Shown here: positions 50,466-60,506 of the stretch, one piece after another
Layout: each line of letters starts with the position of its first letter
Position numbering within the stretch: position 1 is the stretch's first letter
From: Auanema rhodensis
Lineage: Eukaryota; Nematoda; Chromadorea; Rhabditida; Rhabditidae
Assembly: GCA_964057225.1 (NCBI GenBank)
Contig: OZ059899.1
Location: 4,712,001 to 4,776,000, forward strand
Length of the DNA: 64,000 nucleotides
Direction of reading: 5' to 3'
Notes under the pieces: generated by a model
The model's input: the letters and a program-made list of their open reading frames with translations, nothing else
What the model was told of the DNA's origin: nothing
The model's database searches: none
Program-made: the position numbers and the translations under genes

Positions 50466-52961
50466 TTATTGGTCTTTTCGAGAAAATTCACAAGATGAAA
50501 AGAATGTTTTGATGTCATCAGCTACTTTTTTGTCAACAGCTACTTTTAAAAGCTCAACCATACCCTTAATCCGAGCACTATATTCTATTGCTTGCTGAAA
50601 AAAATTGAACATGAAGCATTTTGAATTGAGAAGAAACATAGAGAAAATAGAAATATTTTAATCAAATTATAATATAGATTATAATCACTACCTCATGTAC
50701 TTTTTTCTTCAATCGATCAATTTCTTCGTCTTTATCCCTAATTTGTCGACGTAAATCGTCAACTTCAACACTTCGATCTAATCCGCGTAACAGCTCATCG
50801 AAATTTGCAACTGCTCTCTCAGAACCTGAAATGTTTAGATGTTTTTTCTCTTTTCATAAATAATGTTGAAAATATATCCAAAATCCAATTAATTACCAGT
50901 TTTTTTATTAAAAAATAAAAGTTTCATTGAGAAAAAAGGAGATTTGAATCTATTTTCATTTATATGATAAAATTCATGTAGATAAGAGCAAAATACAAAC
51001 CATAATCATGCAATTCGTCTGAAACTGAGGAAGCATCTTGCATCTCTTCCGGCTCTAGACTAATGGACTCCCTTGAGTTTATAATTGATGGCGTTTCTTC
51101 TAATATTCTTCCGCTGAAATCATATAGAATGATGAACAAAACATTTAAAAATGTGGTGTACATAAGAGGTGAAAAGACAGAACATACTTTTCAGCTTTAA
51201 CACGTCGTCGTCGCTTACAATTAGAGTAAAGCTTCTTAGCTTGTTCAACTCCTAACGGTCCAAGAGCTGATGCATATCGGTCATTGGCTCGATGAGTAAT
51301 CTTAACCCACATATTATGCCGTTCAGCATTTACAGCGGCAGACCTACAATTCGAACAATTGAATTATTCAATAGCTAATACAGGGAAAAGTGAAAAATTC
51401 GAAAAGTTTTTGTAAATTCCATCTTTCAGGTTTTTTTGATAAAAAAAAGAAGATAAAATAAGATTCTTAAATCATACCTAGATGAATTATCAAAACACAT
51501 ACGCTCCATGTAATGTTCAGCTAATCCAACAACAAAATCATGTCGATCCTTTTTCAATTGATATAAACTATCTGATGTTACGATGTTTGATATTGTAACT
51601 ATATTCGTAGATGGTGATGACGTATTTGATGAATGAGCAGATGTACTACTAGTCACCGTTCTGTAATCACAATGAAAATATAATAATAAATATTGAATTC
51701 ATAATATGTTTTAGTTGAGATTTTACTTACGCTAGGAAATCCAATAACTTTTGGTTACCATCCATTGTTTCTTCTACTAATGCTACTCCTCCCCGTGGTC
51801 CTTCATCAGGAAAATTATCTGAATTTGATTGACTTCTGAAAAAATTAAAATAAAAGAGAGTAGTTTATTCGAGTCTTACTGTTGCTCTGAAGAAAACGCA
51901 TCATCAGTTGGTATGCAAAGTTCGTCTATCAAATTTTCCTGATCCATTATTGATACTTGCTTACTAAATAAAAATATAAAAAAGTTATTTATATAAGAAT
52001 AAAAAATAAAATAACTAAAGAAAAATAAAATATATAATATATTAAGATTACTCACATGTTATCATAACTTCCATCGTCTTTTTTCTTATAATATGTTAAC
52101 AATTTTTTGACTTTGTCAACTGTTAAGAATTCTAATTTATTTCCAAATTGATCGTTAACCTAAAATAAAAAAACAAACAGTTATTAGTTTCATGATTTTG
52201 TTTAAAATACAAAAGTAAAATAAAAATTCAGTAATAACCTTATTTGTGATCCTATCCCATATCTGAGCTCGTTCTTGATTTTTCTCAGCTCTTCTAGCTG
52301 ATGCACAATCCTGAAAGAAAACGCTCGAATATGTCGAATACTGATAGACTCATGCTTACCGCTAAACCTGGCACTTCCCGAAACAGCTTGAGAAGTAATT
52401 CTCCACGCTCACGACGTAGCTCTTTCTCCTCGTGACTTGTCAGGTTGGCTTTTCGAACACTAAAAACAGAATAAACTAAAAACTGTTTTCAATCTCATGA
52501 TCAATAATATACAACTGAAGAAATGAAAAGTTGTCATGCTCAAAGGAGTTTTAACTTTCATACATACCTACGAGAATTTGAGAAAAGTGATGAAGTGGTT
52601 GATGTTGTCACGGCCAACTTGGCTTTGTCATCCGATTGCTGCTTGGCATCCATGTCCATTCCTAGGCAACGAAATCGAGCAAGTTGCTCGTCATCTCTAG
52701 AAAATGTAGAACATTGTTATACAAATTTCTAAGTAGAAAAATCAGTTCCATCTGTTTTGTTTGTATTCGTATTTTATAAACAATAAATAATATTGTTAAT
52801 ATCTCTCAAATGAATTTTATAGTATAACTCTTATATTTCTTTTCTGAAATCAGTTTGTTAATTTCGAGAAAATATACCTACTCGAAGAGATAATCTGGGT
52901 TCAGCTTAATTTTTTTACAAGGAGATTCGTCATTGTTAGCTAAGACAGATCGTTTCAGCAT
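50466..52961 (-). CDS. Putative transcription factor with two Myb/SANT-like (zeste-type) domains and a coiled coil
   Basis: Twelve exons join in frame to 462 residues. The first is 52882-52961, followed by 52568-52696, 52360-52459 and so on to the last at 50466-50594. An N-terminal basic cluster (PCKKIKL) resembles a nuclear localisation signal. Two related helical domains follow, at about 70-155 and 255-338. Each has a charged first helix, an IWDRIT or MWVKIT segment and a basic last helix (VKKLLTYYKKK and AKKLYSNCKRRRR), the layout of Myb/SANT-like domains such as regulatory protein zeste. A Ser/Thr-rich linker separates them. Residues about 376-425 form a heptad-like charged coiled coil, suggesting dimerisation. 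DNA binding is inferred from fold resemblance, and I cannot name an orthologue. Confidence 0.8.
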
Positions 52962-53904
52962 CGTGAAACAGATTTGACCGAAGAAAATCTGAACACAAGT
53001 TGTATATTATGCTTGTTATATTCACAATTTTTCTCAAAAAAAAAACATAATTTATATAAAAAATTAAACAACAAAGTAAAATAAGAGAGAGAGAAACACT
53101 GAACAATAAGAATCAACGAGAGAGATGTGGAGATGAGGTATTGCAAAAGCTGGTTATAGAGAATGATGAAGCAATATGAAGAAAGACAACTTGACAATAT
53201 GCTTCTGAATCATCAGTTTGAAGCTGATGGCAGAACACTAGTTGATGGTAGTACAACGTTCTGAGAGTGAGCGAGAATGAGAGACGAGCATCAAGATTTT
53301 AGCGAGATATCAAAGAATTCTGATGCTGACGTATGCTGATGAAGCAAGATGGCCGACACTAAGCTTTGATTTGGAAGCTGAACGATAAGGAAAATTGGCA
53401 GAGGGTGAAGGAGAACTGGGTAGGGAATATAGGGAGAGAGCGAAGAGCTGGATAAGATGAGAGGAGTAGATAAGCTTGTGCTTTAGGATGAAGTTGTCCC
53501 CCGTGGTGTCAAAAGAAGTAAATTATAAGAATCCAGGAGTCACCACAGAGAGAGAAAAAAATAGAGAGAGAGAGAGTGGAGTATAAATAAGGAGAGTGAA
53601 CAAGAGAGAGTTATAAGCTGATAATAAAGAAATCGAAGAAATGATAGAAATAATAAAACTGTCTATTTAAAACAAAATTGAATATTGAAAAAAATGTTTC
53701 ATAAGCTGAGAAAAAAACATTTTCACAACGATTGCTAGATTTTGGGAAGTTTTTCAATACAAGTCGATTAGGAAATTATTTAAAAGATATAATTTTTTCA
53801 AGTTGAGGTGCTGGCTAAATCATCATGAAAAGAATGATTATGCCTTAATTCATAGCATTTGATGGTGCGAGAAAAATACAAGGATTACGATGAGGAGGAC
53901 GGGG

Positions 53905-53966
53905 GAAAAGATGCGAGAGTAGGAGGATGAGGAGGAGGTGGAGGAGGATGAGGAGGAGGGGGAGTT
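53905..53966. repeat. GAG/GGA polypurine tract
   Basis: A nearly pure purine run of GGAGGAGG and GATGAGGAGG type units. The Glu-rich frame over it is probably an artefact of the repeat. Confidence 0.85.
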
Positions 53967-54939
53967 AGGAAGAAGAAGTGGCTGGAATATTGAAGATTAT
54001 GAGAGACCAGCAAGAGAAGTCAAGAAAATGAGAAATATAAAAGAAGAGCAGAGAGAACTACAGAGAGGGAGTAGAGGCGAGGATGTAGAGTTGGCGAGAA
54101 GTGTAGAGGGGGCCAGCTAGGCTGGTTAGTTGGTCGAGAAAACAAGGAGTATGAGAGACAGAGCACGACATAGACAGATAGATCAGATAAATGGTTGGAG
54201 ACGAAACAGAGAAATGGAGAAGATGGAGGGGAAGAACGAGAAGAAGAACGAGATGAGCGAATGAGGAAGGATGGAAATGAGCACGAGCAGAGTCTTGAGC
54301 GGGGTTGGTGAAAGACGACAAGACTACGGCGACCACTAAGAGAAAAAAAGATGAAGAACAAGAAGACGGAGAAGCTGGAATGAAGAACTGGGACATGTGA
54401 ACAGGAGGTGAGAATATGGAGCAAAGAACGAGCCATGGAAAACAATAATGAGCATGAGAAGAGAACAAGTTAGGAGTAGGAGATTGCTGGTCGATGAAGA
54501 TAGCTAGTCGGACGTTTCCTCCTCCCACTCCTGGATGTACCCCAGAACTAATGCTTTCTATTACTGAATTCGCAAGATTATCTGCAACTTTGTTGGGGTT
54601 TTCTGTTGTTTTTCTTCATCCTTGTACTTCAGGATTTTGCAGCGAATTTTCATACATCTGTTGCTGACTGATTCCATCGAATGTCCTTGTTAAGCTTCAA
54701 AACTACATGAATTCAGTTTTTGAGTTTATTTCAACAAACAGAAAATGGGCTATTCAGCTTTTAGTATCGAATTAAAAATGGAAATATAATTGCTACGAAG
54801 AAATAATAACTGTCTAACCTCACATCATACCATATTATTGTTTTTTAAATTTTGAAAACATCATGCTCTAAGTTAGAGCGATTAATGTTTCCAGTAAGCA
54901 TCCTCTATCTCTACACAGTATAGCCAATATGCCTACCTA

Positions 54940-54983
54940 TTTCTCTTTCTCTTTCTCTCTCTCTCTCTTTCTCTCTCTCTCTC

Positions 54984-55015
<32 letters not shown>

Positions 55016-55047
55016 CCTACCTACCTACCTATCTATCTATCTATCTC
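54940..55047. repeat. Compound CT, CTAC, CTAT microsatellite
   Basis: CT-rich repeats (about 54940-55013) pass into four CTAC units and then into CTAT units before ending near 55047. The tetranucleotides differ from each other by one base, typical of slippage with point mutation. Confidence 0.9.
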
Positions 55048-55149
55048 TCATATCTCTTTTTTTTCTTGATGCGGCATGGAAATCGTAGCATCGTGAGTAT
55101 AGGGTTGCTCATAGCAATGACCAGAAAACCTTGATTGACATAGAAAGGA

Positions 55150-55187
55150 GCTGTTCCAGTGTCTTCAAGCTGAAGTACTGGAACAGC
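55150..55187. repeat. Near-perfect hairpin, 38 bases
   Basis: GCTGTTCCAGT (55150-55160) pairs with ACTGGAACAGC (55177-55187). Inside them CTTCA/TGAAG forms a second stem around a 3-base loop, so almost all 38 bases can pair. It stands in a less AT-rich island of the purine-rich region. Function unknown. Confidence 0.85.
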
Positions 55188-57699
55188 ATCAGTACCAGAA
55201 TAAATATAGCATAATGATTGAAGAAAAATTGAAAGCATGATGAACTTGAGAACGAAAACAAAGAAGAAGCCAGAGGAAGTCTGAGAAACAAGATATGAAG
55301 CACGAATACGAAGGTAAACTATCATTTGTCTATGTTCTTCCTGCTGAATATTCGAAAAATGAGATTTTAAATCAAAGGCGAAAACTATAAAAAAATAAAT
55401 GCAATATTGCAGAACAAGAGGGTACAGTTTTTAGAGGAATCTCTATAGAAACAGATATTGAGCTCATGATCGCATACCTGAGTAAAACAACGGACAATAT
55501 ACTACTCTACGATAGAACTGGCAGGAGTTATACTTTGAGCTAAGAAGGCCTGGTGGAGATTGAGAGTGGGTAAGAGAAGAGAGCAAATGAGAGGAACGAA
55601 AAGTGGAAGAGAATGAAAAAGAGAAAGAGAGGGAGAGAAAAAAAAGAAAATAGAGAGTAAGCTGAGAGCCAGAAGAACTGAGCTTCTGCTGCTGCTCGCT
55701 CACTGCTGCTGCTTTCGAATGAGCTGCGAAACTGGAGACTCGAAACTGAAGCAGCTGAGAAGCATGAGCAGAGGCCGGAGAGACAGCAGCAGAAGCCGAT
55801 TAAGCTCAAACGACTTACTCTTTCTTCTCCTTGTTCTCTGCTATCGTTTCCCTTTAGTATGAAGAAGTGTTGGAAGGAGTGAGGTGCAGAAAGGGGGCGA
55901 ACATAGAGAGGTTTAGCTGGAATAGAAAAGAGAATATGAAGTCCAAATGAATAAAAAATAGTTTCTTTTTCAATACTGCCAAGTGAAAATGAGCCCATTT
56001 AAATGAAAAAACACAACAATGGCTGTTAAAACATCGTTTTGCAGATGTTTTTTTGATAAAATGTTAAATGTGTATTGGACGCAAAAGAGCATACGATGAA
56101 GTTTATCAGAATATAGTAATTTGAGTTGAAATATCATATTAAGGTAATTATTAAGAAAATTAGAAAATATTGTAATATTTTATATAAATGAATTAATAGA
56201 AATTTATATATTATAAAAAGAAAAGTATTAGTTAACTACTAATAATAGGTTAAGATAATGACTACAAAAGCGTGTTACGATTTGCTAGAAAGGTAAGCCA
56301 ACGTTGGGCAGACTATTCATTTTCCTCGTTCAACAAAGCTTGGCAATGAATGAGATTATAGAAACAGCACATGAGCTCGAGGAGAAAATAGTACTCGGTG
56401 GTTTACGTAAATTCGGCAATAGCAAAGTCAGCCTCGTTAACTTTCTCACTCATCCTCTTCTTTTCTACTCATCTCTGTCCCTCTTGTCCTCGTGCTTTCT
56501 TTCTATCTATTGCTCTCTTCTTCTCTTTCATAGTCCTCCTCAGTTCATCTCCAGCTACCCTTTTCTTATTTCTTCATTCTGCTCTCATGTAGGCCCCAAG
56601 GGTGGTAAGAACCTTAAGAAGAGAAGGAGTCAGAGACATGAAGCTGAAAGCTTGGAGTGCGGGAAGAAACAGAAAAGAAAATAGTGTAAAGAGAACAGGA
56701 GACTGGAGGCTGAGGAAGAGAAACAGGGAATGCGAGAAGTGCGAGTGAAGGAACATGGTGAGCACAATGAATCCATAAAAGGAATTCTTAGTTTCGTCAA
56801 AAGACAAGGCTGATCACTTACGCAAGAATATGGATAAACCTCTACGGAATATATGAAATTCAATATAGTGAGTGATACCTTCAAATCATCATTATACCCA
56901 TTTCTTGTTCTAGAACTAATAGTAATTAATCTTTCATTAAAAATCAAATTACCTTATAACAATTATTTAAAGGCAATCAAAAAATCTGATCTCTATACCA
57001 ATACCATCAATTTTGCTCTCGTTTTGTTTTGACTTTGGATCGATGTTGTAGGCTACATCTTGGGATGTTGCTCAGACTCTGATGAGCTGGTTGAGAAGAT
57101 AAACAGAATGCAAAATGGAGATACTGGAAAGAGTAGAAAAAAGGCGGAACAAGTAAAAAATACTCAATATGAGAGTGGAGAGATTAGATCTTTCATGATT
57201 CTTATTATTATGGAACGGATGCTCGAATACTAAGTTTTTTCTTTGTATTACTTTGAACTGTTTTCAAATTGTGTTTTGATGTTCAAACTTCATTTTGGAA
57301 TCTACTCATCTAGTTTTCATGCTTGTTATCAGGATCACTACATCGTTTCCTATTTTGAAAGATCTTGCATTGGCCGCAAACTTTAAACTATTCTTGCGTT
57401 ACTGGGAGACGAAAAAGAAAATGACTGAAATATACATTTTTACTAATCCCAAACAGAGGAAGAGGAAACAAGTGCAGGGGTGGTCCGGACGACACGGAAG
57501 TATATGATTTTAACAGGGTGGTTAATATGAAAAACAATTTAAAAAATGGCACACATACCATGCGATAAGAAGTTTTATATTTTAGATAATGAAAAAACTT
57601 TTCAAATTATATAAAATATCAATTTTATAATTTATATATTGAAATGAGAGATTTAAACATAAAAAGTTTGTGATGTTTCATATCATGAATAAATTATAT

Positions 57700-57896
57700 A
57701 TTTATATTTAATATAGTTATATAAGTAGTATACAAATGGTTGACGCTGGACGGTCATTTTGCCCAAATAACGTTTTTTGCACTTTTTGACTATTTTAACG
57801 CTTATTTTCATCAAAAAAGTGTCTAAGCTAGCAAAATCAGTCATTTTTGAAAAACTTCACTTTTTGGGCTGGACGTAGAAGTGACCATTTTGCCCA
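57700..57896 (+). repeat. Left terminal inverted repeat, 197 bp
   Basis: It pairs with 60310-60506 (positions sum to 118206). It contains two related sub-units, GCTGGACGGTCATTTTGCCC near 57745 and GGCTGGACGTAGAAGTGACC leading into ATTTTGCCCA at its inner end, which could be transposase binding sites. Confidence 0.95.
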
Positions 57897-58331
57897 AACT
57901 TGATTTTTCAGCTATTCACAGCAAGAAATTAAACAACTTTTAGCTTACTGGTGTACTTATAAAAATAATGTTCAATAAATGGCGAAGCTAGACAAATCCG
58001 GAGGTTCTGCGTCCTTCCAATTATCACTTTTAAGACACAAAAAGTTTACAATTTAAAGAATTCATATGGCTGGATGGTTAATTTGCCTGTCGACTCCAAA
58101 ACCAAGTATCGCTGTGGTTGTAATCGTCGGCTGCTGACTAATGTTGAGTTGTTGAGCCGTACCAAGATGTGGATGATAGAAACACCATGGCATATTGATC
58201 CTTAGCAGCATACATCGTTGGCCAATTATCTAATTTGAAGACATTGTCGCTGATAAGGGTAGCGGCCAAATTAGGCTGAAAAAATCAAAATTAACAAAAA
58301 ACTATTAATAGACCAAAACAAAAACAAAATA

Positions 58332-59599
58332 TTAGGCGGTTGCATTGATTCCCGGCCCCCCCCCCCACCCAAGCCCATAAAATAGTCAAAAAAACATATT
58401 TGGAGAAAAAAATTTATTATTTTTAGTATTCTCCGTTCTTTGCGATGACTTTCTCCCATCTCTCTTTCAAACTTCTGATACCTTTCCTGAAAAAAACTTT
58501 ATTTTTTGATGCAAAAAATGTTTCACAAAAGTTTCAACTTCCTGTAGATTTTTGAAGTTCTCTCCCCTCAAACTATGCTCCATTGACCGAAAAAGATGAA
58601 AATCTGTTGGGGCAAGGTCTGGAGAGTAAGGGGGGTGTTTCAGAACTGCCCATCCCAGCTCCAAAAGCGTCTGTTGTGCCTTCGCACAGCAGTGAGGGCG
58701 AGCGTTGTCATTCAACAACGCTATACTTCTGTTTTTGAGCTCCTCTCGGGCTTCAATGTTAACACTGAGCCGTCTGAGTTGCTCAGAATGATTCTACCGT
58801 ATGGTAAAATTTCATAGAAGAGAACTCCGTTTTCGTTCCAGAAAACGGACAGAAGTGCCTTTTTGGCAGTTTGTGGGTTAGCCCTTGGTGTCATCGGAAC
58901 TGATTCTCCAGGGTTAACCCAAAACTTAGCCCTGTTTGGGTTGGAATAGAGAATCCACTTCTCATCTCCAGTCACCAAACTTTTGAAAAACCCCCTTTTT
59001 TGGCTCATTCTCAGTAGATCCTGAGCCAAAGAAACTCTTAACCTGAGATTACTCTCAGTCAAGAGATGTGGGGAAAATGGGGAAAGCTTCTGAATTTTCC
59101 CCATTTTTTTCAACCGTCGAGAGACAGTTGCTTTGTGAATCTTCAATTGGTTCCTGATTTGGAGTTGAGTAGCTCCAGGAGTAGAATCGAGAACCTTTTG
59201 AAGGTCACAGTTGCTGAATTTTTCAGCAGCTCCGGGCCTAGGACAATCTTGGAGATCGAACTCGCCGGATTTAAAGCGGCTAAACCACTTCTTACATGTT
59301 GAATACGATAGAGAATAATCTCCGTAGACAATTTTCATTTTTCTGAAAGTTTCTTTGGCAGAAATACCTTCATTAAAAGGATGAAGAAGGGCGTTGCGCA
59401 AAAGAGAAACATTCATAGCGAAAACAAGAAAAAAAAACGTTCAAAGAAAAAGGAGGTTTTTTCAAATGTGAAGTTTTTAAAATGTAATGTTTTTTATTTT
59501 TATTATATTTAAAAATATTTAAATTTTTAAAAATTTTGTAGAATTAGCATAAAAATTTTATTTTCTCAAAGGGGGCCGGGAATCAATGCAACCACCTAA
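58332..59599 (-). mobile_element. mariner transposon, 1268 bp
   Basis: Its 29-bp terminal inverted repeats begin TTAGGYGGTTGCATTGATTC and differ at one position (58332-58360 and 59571-59599). A TA dinucleotide flanks each side (58330-58331 and 59600-59601), the mariner target duplication. Its length is typical of mariner. It sits in an intron of the decayed gene in the long-TIR element, so it arrived after that element. Confidence 0.96.
58423..59416 (-). pseudogene. mariner transposase, DD34D, frameshifted
   Basis: The coding sequence starts with MNVSLLRNALLHPFNEG (59416) and has helix-turn-helix DNA-binding regions, then VTGDEKWI, LLNDNARPH and YSPDLAPTDFHLF. The second and third catalytic aspartates are 34 residues apart, which defines DD34D mariner. 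Two frameshifts are visible: near 58790-58805, between LPYGR and SEQLRRL, and near 58490 at a homopolymer, before the C-terminal SLKERWEKVIAKNGEY that ends at the TAA at 58423-58425. The catalytic residues remain, but the protein cannot be made as written, so this copy is inactive unless the shifts are sequencing errors in homopolymers. Confidence 0.93.
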
Positions 59600-60309
59600 T
59601 AAATATTTTTAAAAAAAACATACCAAGGCGGTTGACACGGTCTGCTTGTTAACGTCGAAATTCCCAAGATTCACAAACGCATTTGGTAGCTCAAGACCAA
59701 AATTGGATCATCGTCGTTTGCGGGCTCTTTTTTCAACCAATCCACAGTCTTTGAATCTAGTTTAAGTAGCTCTCCAGCCTCTTCAGCGTCCAAGATGGGA
59801 TCGCCATTGTTACCAAAAAAAGGTCATATTGTAGCTTTAAATTGATAATATGTATAGAAAAAATAAACTAGTAAAACCAACCTCGAACTTGAACCACCAC
59901 AAGAAGAAGTGAAAATTGGCATTCTCGATGAGATCTAAATTAAACATAATTAAGAAAAACAAAACACTTTTATTAATCAAATAACTAGAGAATATAATAA
60001 TATGGAAATTAATACACGGATTTCGTTGCGTCTCTGCCTTCCACTCTAGCCCAACCCGTTTGCGTGTTGCGTCGCGTATGTCTAGTTCAACTGGGGCAAA
60101 TGTGTGATTGTGCTCGGTCACAGTGAGGAAGAGAGAGAATCTTCATTTTCTTTCGGCTCCGGTGGTAAAGTATCTCGCATGAAAACACCACGGATGTGTT
60201 TAATGTGTCTACTAATTCAATGAGATCATAATTTGTCAGAGATTTAAGATTTTGGGAAAAACTCATTTAATAGCGATAAAAACAATAAATACAAGTGAAA
60301 TATTGAAAG

Positions 60310-60506
60310 TGGGCAAAATGGTCACTTCTACGTCCAGCCCAAAAAGTGAAGTTTTTCAAAAATGACTGATTTTGCTAGCTTAGACACTTTTTTGATGAAA
60401 ATAAGCGTTAAAATAGTCAAAAAGTGCAAAAAACGTTATTTGGGCAAAATGACCGTCCAGCGTCAACCATTTGTATACTACTTATATAACTATATTAAAT
60501 ATAAAT
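60310..60506 (-). repeat. Right terminal inverted repeat, 197 bp
   Basis: It is the reverse complement of 57700-57896. The match stops at a GCCCA boundary inside (60310) and at ATAAAT outside (60506). Confidence 0.95.

Larger units (their letters stand above)
52962..57699. other. Intergenic region, purine-rich and repeat-rich
   Basis: I could support no gene. The plus strand is strongly purine-rich over much of 53070-54470 and again at 55540-55900. The long minus-strand frames there (such as 54058-54528 and 55540-55998) translate to Ser/Leu/Phe-rich low-complexity sequence, as expected from pyrimidine-rich DNA. A microsatellite cluster lies at 54940-55047 and a hairpin at 55150-55187. The frame at 56304-56684 plus has no recognisable domain. 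Confidence 0.6.
58138..60266 (-). pseudogene. Decayed gene inside the long-TIR element, FLYWCH-like segment
   Basis: Coding-like blocks on the minus strand are broken by frameshifts. They begin near an ATG at 60266 (MSFSQNLKSLTNYDLIELVD). A segment KILSL, a frameshift, then TVTEHNHTFAPVELDIRDAT around 60070-60150 resembles the end of a FLYWCH zinc finger, whose His-x-His pair is normally followed by such residues. Later blocks are LIENANFHFFLWWFKFE (59880-59935), GNNGDPILDAEEAGELLKLD (about 59735-59810) with a one-base excess in a T run before it, and TALPNLAATLISDNVFKLDN spanning an intron at 58276-59623. The last exon ends at a TAG at 58138. The gene cannot be translated as it stands. The FLYWCH call is by eye. 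Confidence 0.55.
57700..60506. mobile_element. Long-TIR DNA transposon, probably Mutator-like, with nested mariner
   Basis: Inverted termini of 197 bp lie at 57700-57896 and 60310-60506; wherever I compared them base by base they are identical. Without the mariner (58332-59599) the element is about 1.54 kb. It encloses a decayed minus-strand gene with a FLYWCH-like segment. Long inverted termini together with a FLYWCH-type domain point to a Mutator-like element (MULE), but I see no transposase catalytic domain, so this copy is non-autonomous. The expected 8-11-bp target duplication is not clear because the ends are AT-rich. Confidence 0.75.

Noticed and set aside
53938-54528. Glu-rich plus-strand and Ser/Phe-rich minus-strand open frames
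   Set aside because: Both are explained by purine/pyrimidine strand bias and contain no domain or splice structure.
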